This document shows positions 60,378 through 64,000 of a stretch of DNA of 64,000 nt, in pieces (position 1 is the first letter of the stretch; each line of letters opens with the position of its first letter). A program made the translations under genes and the position numbers. The notes under the pieces are model-generated. The model saw only the letters and a program-made list of their open reading frames with translations, did no database searches and was not told the DNA's origin. Origin of the DNA: Microglena sp. YARC (lineage: Eukaryota > Chlorophyta > Chlorophyceae > Chlamydomonadales > Chlamydomonadaceae); the NCBI GenBank assembly GCA_022414725.1, contig CM039462.1, forward strand, positions 183,935,386 through 183,999,385. Reading direction: 5' to 3'.

Positions 60378-60653
60378 TATTAGTTATTTAACGTTGTGGA
60401 TAGATTGGATAGGTTGGTTGTTTTATTACTTTGTTCAGATGGAAATGGTTTCAATTTTTTTTTTTTAGGGTTTTATAGGCGTTGTTCTCAAATAATTTTG
60501 GGACACTCAGTATAATTTGAATGATATCCCCTGAAACCAGATACAGGTCCGTGGTTCACTACAAATATTTTTTGAAGAGTCCGTTGACTTACTGCTACCG
60601 TTGAATTTAAGCTACCCGTATATCCTCGGGTCCGGGGGACATGTAGTAAGAAA

Positions 60654-60952
60654 GCTGAACCTGCTTCTGCTTCTGATAACGTGGAGCGACCGGATGTATT
60701 CTGTGTTACCTCGCCCCCCCCCCTAAAACCCCAGCTTCCGGAGAGGCAAATGTGGGCGCTCAACCAACCGACCCACCTGGGTCAGTTAGCAGCTTACAAT
60801 TGTTATCCTCTGGGCCAGCTTAAATGCTGAAATACGGGATGAAGGACACGAAGGATTGGGACTTCGATACAAAACCTTTAGCTGACCTACCCAATCAATT
60901 GGGTTCAAGGGTCACCGGTAAGGGTGTCCCACAAATTCTGTCTCTGACTGTA
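60654..60952 (+). mobile_element. Fanzor 3'-end element, copy D
   Basis: Closest to copy B. Contains the decayed RuvC-III-side coding region (CTTCTGCTTCTGATAACGTG) and the full conserved 3' region, ending TCTGTCTCTGACTGTA at 60952. Just before it lies a repeat also found near 62.55 kb (TTTAAGCTACCCGTATATCC). After it comes an internal piece of the 166-bp MITE (about 60970-61045). Confidence 0.75.
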
Positions 60953-61189
60953 CCACTGCGCATAAGATATAAGCTTGAGACATAAGCACCAAGGAATCAC
61001 AATTCCTCTCTATACCATGTTTAGCAACCAGTCAAAATCGGCCAGTATCTGTATTGACAAGATCGGTTACAAAACTTGAATTGGTCAAATCCCCAAAATA
61101 AAAAGGTGTCCCACATATCGAATATCACGGTCGCGCCGGGCCAAGGTGCATGTAATGCGAGTGGTCGCTCGCTCTGTGACTCTTCAAGC

Positions 61190-61500
61190 AGTAGAGTCTC
61201 CCACTCTCATCAAGGACGGCGGCATCTGTCGAGTCGAGTCACATCACATCACATGGCGACCGACCTCTCGCATCAGGCGGCGGCATCTGTCGAGTCGAAT
61301 CACAGAGTCACATCACATCACATGGCGACCGACCTATCGCATCAAGCGGCGGAACCTGTGTCGAGTCGAGTCACATCACATGGCGACCGACCTATCGCAT
61401 CAGGCGACGGAAACTGTCGAGTCGAGTCGAGTCACATCACATCACATGGCGACCGACCTCTCGCATTACATGACGGCGGAAACTGCGTCGAGTCGAGTCG
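61190..61500. repeat. CACATCAC/CGGCGG minisatellite, second block
   Basis: Five or six units with GGCGACCGACCTCTCGCATC. Same family as 52040-53515, and joined to the same ACAACACTTGGATGAGAACC plus GC-rich repeat. Confidence 0.8.
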
Positions 61501-61552
61501 ATGCAAAGATAACAAACAACACTTGGATGAGAACCGTCTCACATTAACATAT

Positions 61553-61686
61553 AACAAGCGGCGGAGCCCCTTTCACCTCCCCACAGCGGAGCGACTGGGG
61601 GCGACCGGAGGGGAGCCCCCACAAAAGGGTCCGCGAGGAACCGAGCGGGTGGGCGACCGGAGGGGAGCCCACAGTTCACATCAAGC
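61553..61686 (+). repeat. GC-rich ~130-bp repeat, copy 4
   Basis: Nearly identical to 52983-53114, including both flanks. Confidence 0.75.
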
Positions 61687-61980
61687 TTGGAAGAAGCGGT
61701 ATCGGAGGACACAAGCAAACGGCTGGAAACTGTCGCATCCACACAGTCCGTCCGTCCATTCATGGTCTTATTGTTTCTTGTGCGTTCAGTAGCGCCCTCA
61801 TGAATGTGATGTGACTCGATCACATCACATCCGGGCATCCAACCCTGCCACAAGCGGAGTTAGTTCAAGTGCGTGCGACAGTGTGCAGTAATTTAATTAT
61901 TGCACCCATCCCTGCGTTCATTACATGCATATTTGATTTATTGTTTACTGTATGTACTGCTGTTGTGGTGGCTGCTCGGC

Positions 61981-62505
61981 ATGTTCCAGAAACCAATGAA
62001 CTACAAGTTTTATTCACGTTCTGCCCGGACCCCCCCCCATTCCCACCACCCACATGTACGTGCAGTGGACGTCGCCGCATTCATCAACAAAAATGACGAG
62101 CTGCAAGCAGAGAACGTGGCGCTAGTGGCGCACTCCAACGCCGTAACGCTACACGTCGCCGAGTTGACATCCTACTCCAATGCCGTTGTGCCGATTGTCA
62201 ACGAGTTGCAGGCCCAGAACGCTGAGCTGACATCCTACTCCAATGCCGTTGTGCCACTTGTCAACGAGTTGCAGGCCCAGAACGCTGAGCTGACATCCTA
62301 CTCCAACGCCATTGCGCCGCTCATCAACCAGGTGCAGGCCCGGAGCGGATTCCAAGGCGGAGGCTTATCATCCATCCATGTACACACCACGCAAACGGCG
62401 GAGCCCCTTTCACGATCTTCTCTGTGGTGTAGATCCGCGTGCTATGGGGCAGTTCGTTCCACAATGGACAACAACAAGCAGGATGTAAAACGGCATATTA
62501 TGTAA
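61981..62505 (+). CDS. Coiled-coil protein with 21-residue repeats, both ends uncertain
   Basis: In-frame ATG at 61981. From about 62090 it encodes three or four 21-residue units (NELQAQNAELTSYSNAVVPL). Upstream, another frame encodes a hydrophobic segment (AFITCIFDLLFTVCTAVVVA) and meets this frame at a run of nine C near 62030. A homopolymer indel may therefore hide a membrane anchor. The C-terminus after VQARSGFQGGG runs into a GC-rich repeat piece (GCGGAGCCCCTTTCA), so the original end is lost. Confidence 0.5.
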   Translation: MFQKPMNYKFYSRSARTPPHSHHPHVRAVDVAAFINKNDELQAENVALVAHSNAVTLHVAELTSYSNAVVPIVNELQAQNAELTSYSNAVVPLVNELQAQNAELTSYSNAIAPLINQVQARSGFQGGGLSSIHVHTTQTAEPLSRSSLWCRSACYGAVRSTMDNNKQDVKRHIM

Positions 62506-62712
62506 CATAATTCCCTTGTCCGAGTGTAAGAGTGACCCGTTGAATTTAAGCTACCCGTATATCCTCGAACCTATGAATTTCTTACTAAACATCCGGGGGC
62601 CCGGGGGACATGTAGTAAGAAAGACAACGAATTCTCCATAGGGGTATCATAGGGGTCAACTCCCCAGGGGATGCTGTCCTTTACGAACAGGGAAGTATTA
62701 AAGTATGCGTGA

Positions 62713-63054
62713 TCAGCTGTGGCAATCATGAATGACATACCTGGCCTCCACAGTTGTCAAGCGAGTATGTATGTTGTCGACGCGCAGCTCCATTGACCTC
62801 ATGTCAGCCTTCAGCTCAGTATTGAGCTCCGCAATCTCAGTCTTGAGCTCAGTCTTGAGCTCCGCAATCTCAGTCTTGAGCTCAGTCTTGAACTCCTGAA
62901 ACATTGACTTGATCTCCGTCATGAGTTGCGTATCGGGTGTCATCTTTAACTTAATGCTGAGATTTCTTGACAGCTTGCACAGACGAGCAATGCCCTTCTT
63001 GAGCCCGTGCATGGATACGGCGACTATCGATATCGTCACGCCGTCTGCGTGCAT
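62713..63054 (-). CDS. Coiled-coil protein with Glu/Lys heptads
   Basis: ATG at 63054 or 63012. Residues ~50-100 repeat TELKTEIAELKTELKTEIAE, a strong coiled coil, ending HTRLTTVEARYVIHDC. Related by its end to 59191-59535. Its 5' part runs opposite the D5 fragment at 63075-63256. Confidence 0.55.
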   Translation of the reverse strand: MHADGVTISIVAVSMHGLKKGIARLCKLSRNLSIKLKMTPDTQLMTEIKSMFQEFKTELKTEIAELKTELKTEIAELNTELKADMRSMELRVDNIHTRLTTVEARYVIHDCHS

Positions 63055-63074
63055 GGGCTCACACGTACGTGCGC

Positions 63075-63256
63075 CTCGGTACGTGGTAGGAGACGACGTT
63101 GCAGCAAAGATACTGCTCAAGGATTTGGAAGGGAAGCTTGTCAAGTCCAACGGGGTCGTCTTGGTAAAACATGGAGACGTTTGGACCAATGACAAGAATG
63201 CCGTCACAATTGCGTCGCCGACTGACTGTCCGCCATTCCAATATAAGGAATACTAA
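63075..63256 (+). pseudogene. Fragment of a TV-Pol/D5-type helicase gene
   Basis: Encodes YVVGDDVAAKILLKDLEGKL and GDVWTNDKNAV. These line up with HVGGEDSAIHLVLQDLEGTI and GKWTSNKDDV of the helicase at 27605-29869. Only ~60 codons remain. Confidence 0.6.
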
Positions 63257-63296
63257 GCTCAATTAATTGAGCGGATTATTTGAGAGCTTCAGAACA

Positions 63297-63914
63297 ATGG
63301 TGCCAGAACCATGCAAATACGATTCTCAGTACATGAAGAAGAATTATCATATTTTGCCCCCGAGGTCGTGGTCGAAATTCTTGTTTGATGGGGCAGCAGC
63401 ACTGTACTTGGACTTGGACAAGTTGTCCCAGTGTATTACTGTCCAAAGAGTTAATTTGATACACTCAAATGCTGATGCGGTGAGTTCAGTTGAAAGCGTT
63501 CCATTGAATGCTCACAGTGTCTGGGAGTTGTTTCCGCGTATCGCCCAAGCGGCTCCGTGTAGGTTGTGGGAGGCGTGCATTCATGATGGGCGGGAGATCT
63601 TATCCGTTGCGCAGCTCGTTGAGGCCAAAGAAGTACTGGTGGCCGATGCTTTGGACTACGCGACGAATATGACAGAGTTCAGGAGGGTACAAGAGGTGTT
63701 GCATGCTGCCCGGACAGAATCAGGGGCACATGTCAGACGACGGTTCCTTCCCGACTTGCTTCGCGCTCTTTTCATGAAGCATGCCCATGTACATGGTATT
63801 CGACTCGCCGACGCAGTGAAACGGTGGCTGCCAAAACTGCGTGAGTTGTACGGGGAATATGCCATCGTGCATGTGCATGAGCTTTTAGAAGTTGCAGAAT
63901 GGGAGTGGGAGTGA
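63297..63914 (+). CDS. Hypothetical protein, 205 aa
   Basis: ATG at 63297 (MVPEPCKYDSQYMKKNYHIL). Helical, acidic and basic mix (LSVAQLVEAKEVLVADALDY, FLPDLLRALFMKHAHVHGI), ending LLEVAEWEWE. No family recognised; clean frame with balanced codons. Confidence 0.6.
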   Translation: MVPEPCKYDSQYMKKNYHILPPRSWSKFLFDGAAALYLDLDKLSQCITVQRVNLIHSNADAVSSVESVPLNAHSVWELFPRIAQAAPCRLWEACIHDGREILSVAQLVEAKEVLVADALDYATNMTEFRRVQEVLHAARTESGAHVRRRFLPDLLRALFMKHAHVHGIRLADAVKRWLPKLRELYGEYAIVHVHELLEVAEWEWE

Positions 63915-64000
63915 AATCTAATCTCTTGGCGTTCCGTTGAATCTACAATCCACCATGCAGGGAAATGCCGAATGCGAAATGCGATGTTTGTAAAGGTCAG

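Overview
The window looks like giant-virus (nucleocytoplasmic large DNA virus, NCLDV) or virus-derived DNA. It could be a viral contig or viral DNA built into a protist chromosome. The support is: three D5-type SF3 helicase loci plus a fourth fragment; an archaeo-eukaryotic primase (AEP) fused to a herpes-type origin-binding helicase; a TV-Pol/SF3 helicase of the kind found in virophages and Polinton-like viruses; F-box/ankyrin proteins; a tryptophan-rich 24-residue repeat protein of a kind common in giant viruses; two caspase-like proteins; and a T5orf172 nuclease. I saw no rRNA, no convincing tRNA, no host housekeeping gene and no capsid gene. A block of about 1,000 N at 37.4-38.4 kb, a GATA microsatellite and dense repeats fit a scaffolded eukaryotic assembly better than a finished virus genome, but the sequence alone does not settle this.

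Layout. 0-9.1 kb: two F-box/ankyrin-type genes, a decayed zinc-finger array, another ankyrin gene and the Trp-rich repeat protein. 9.4-13 kb: caspase-like protein 1, an Ala-rich protein and a HicB-like domain. 13.4-18.4 kb: a Fanzor (eukaryotic TnpB relative) with a conserved 3' region, a derivative of the same element, and two 166-bp palindromic MITEs. 16.5-20.5 kb: a fast-diverging tandem gene pair and an F-box-like gene. 21-25.5 kb: caspase-like protein 2 and a large LamG/discoidin-like protein. 25.7-30 kb: a 271-bp tandem array beside a broken TV-Pol/helicase gene. 32-36.8 kb: a third F-box/ankyrin copy full of indels, an LRAT-like remnant and two TIR elements. 39.8-49.6 kb: a 230-bp tandem array directly in front of a broken AEP-D5 gene, then a broken AEP/origin-binding helicase and a T5orf172 gene. 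50-64 kb: a D5 derivative without its ATPase core, minisatellites, two more Fanzor 3' ends, two more palindromic MITEs and several small unknown genes.

Much of the replication machinery is broken by frameshifts. From about 31 to 49.5 kb, on both sides of the N gap, nearly every repeat unit carries its own single-base indels. That pattern suggests uncorrected long-read sequence as strongly as real decay. Elsewhere (0-12 kb, 23-25.5 kb, 54-55 kb) long reading frames are intact.

The most interesting items are the Fanzor family with four copies of one conserved 3' region, each followed by a different flanking sequence; the duplicated 200-residue genes whose differences are almost all amino-acid changing; and the two helicase loci that each sit next to a tandem array.
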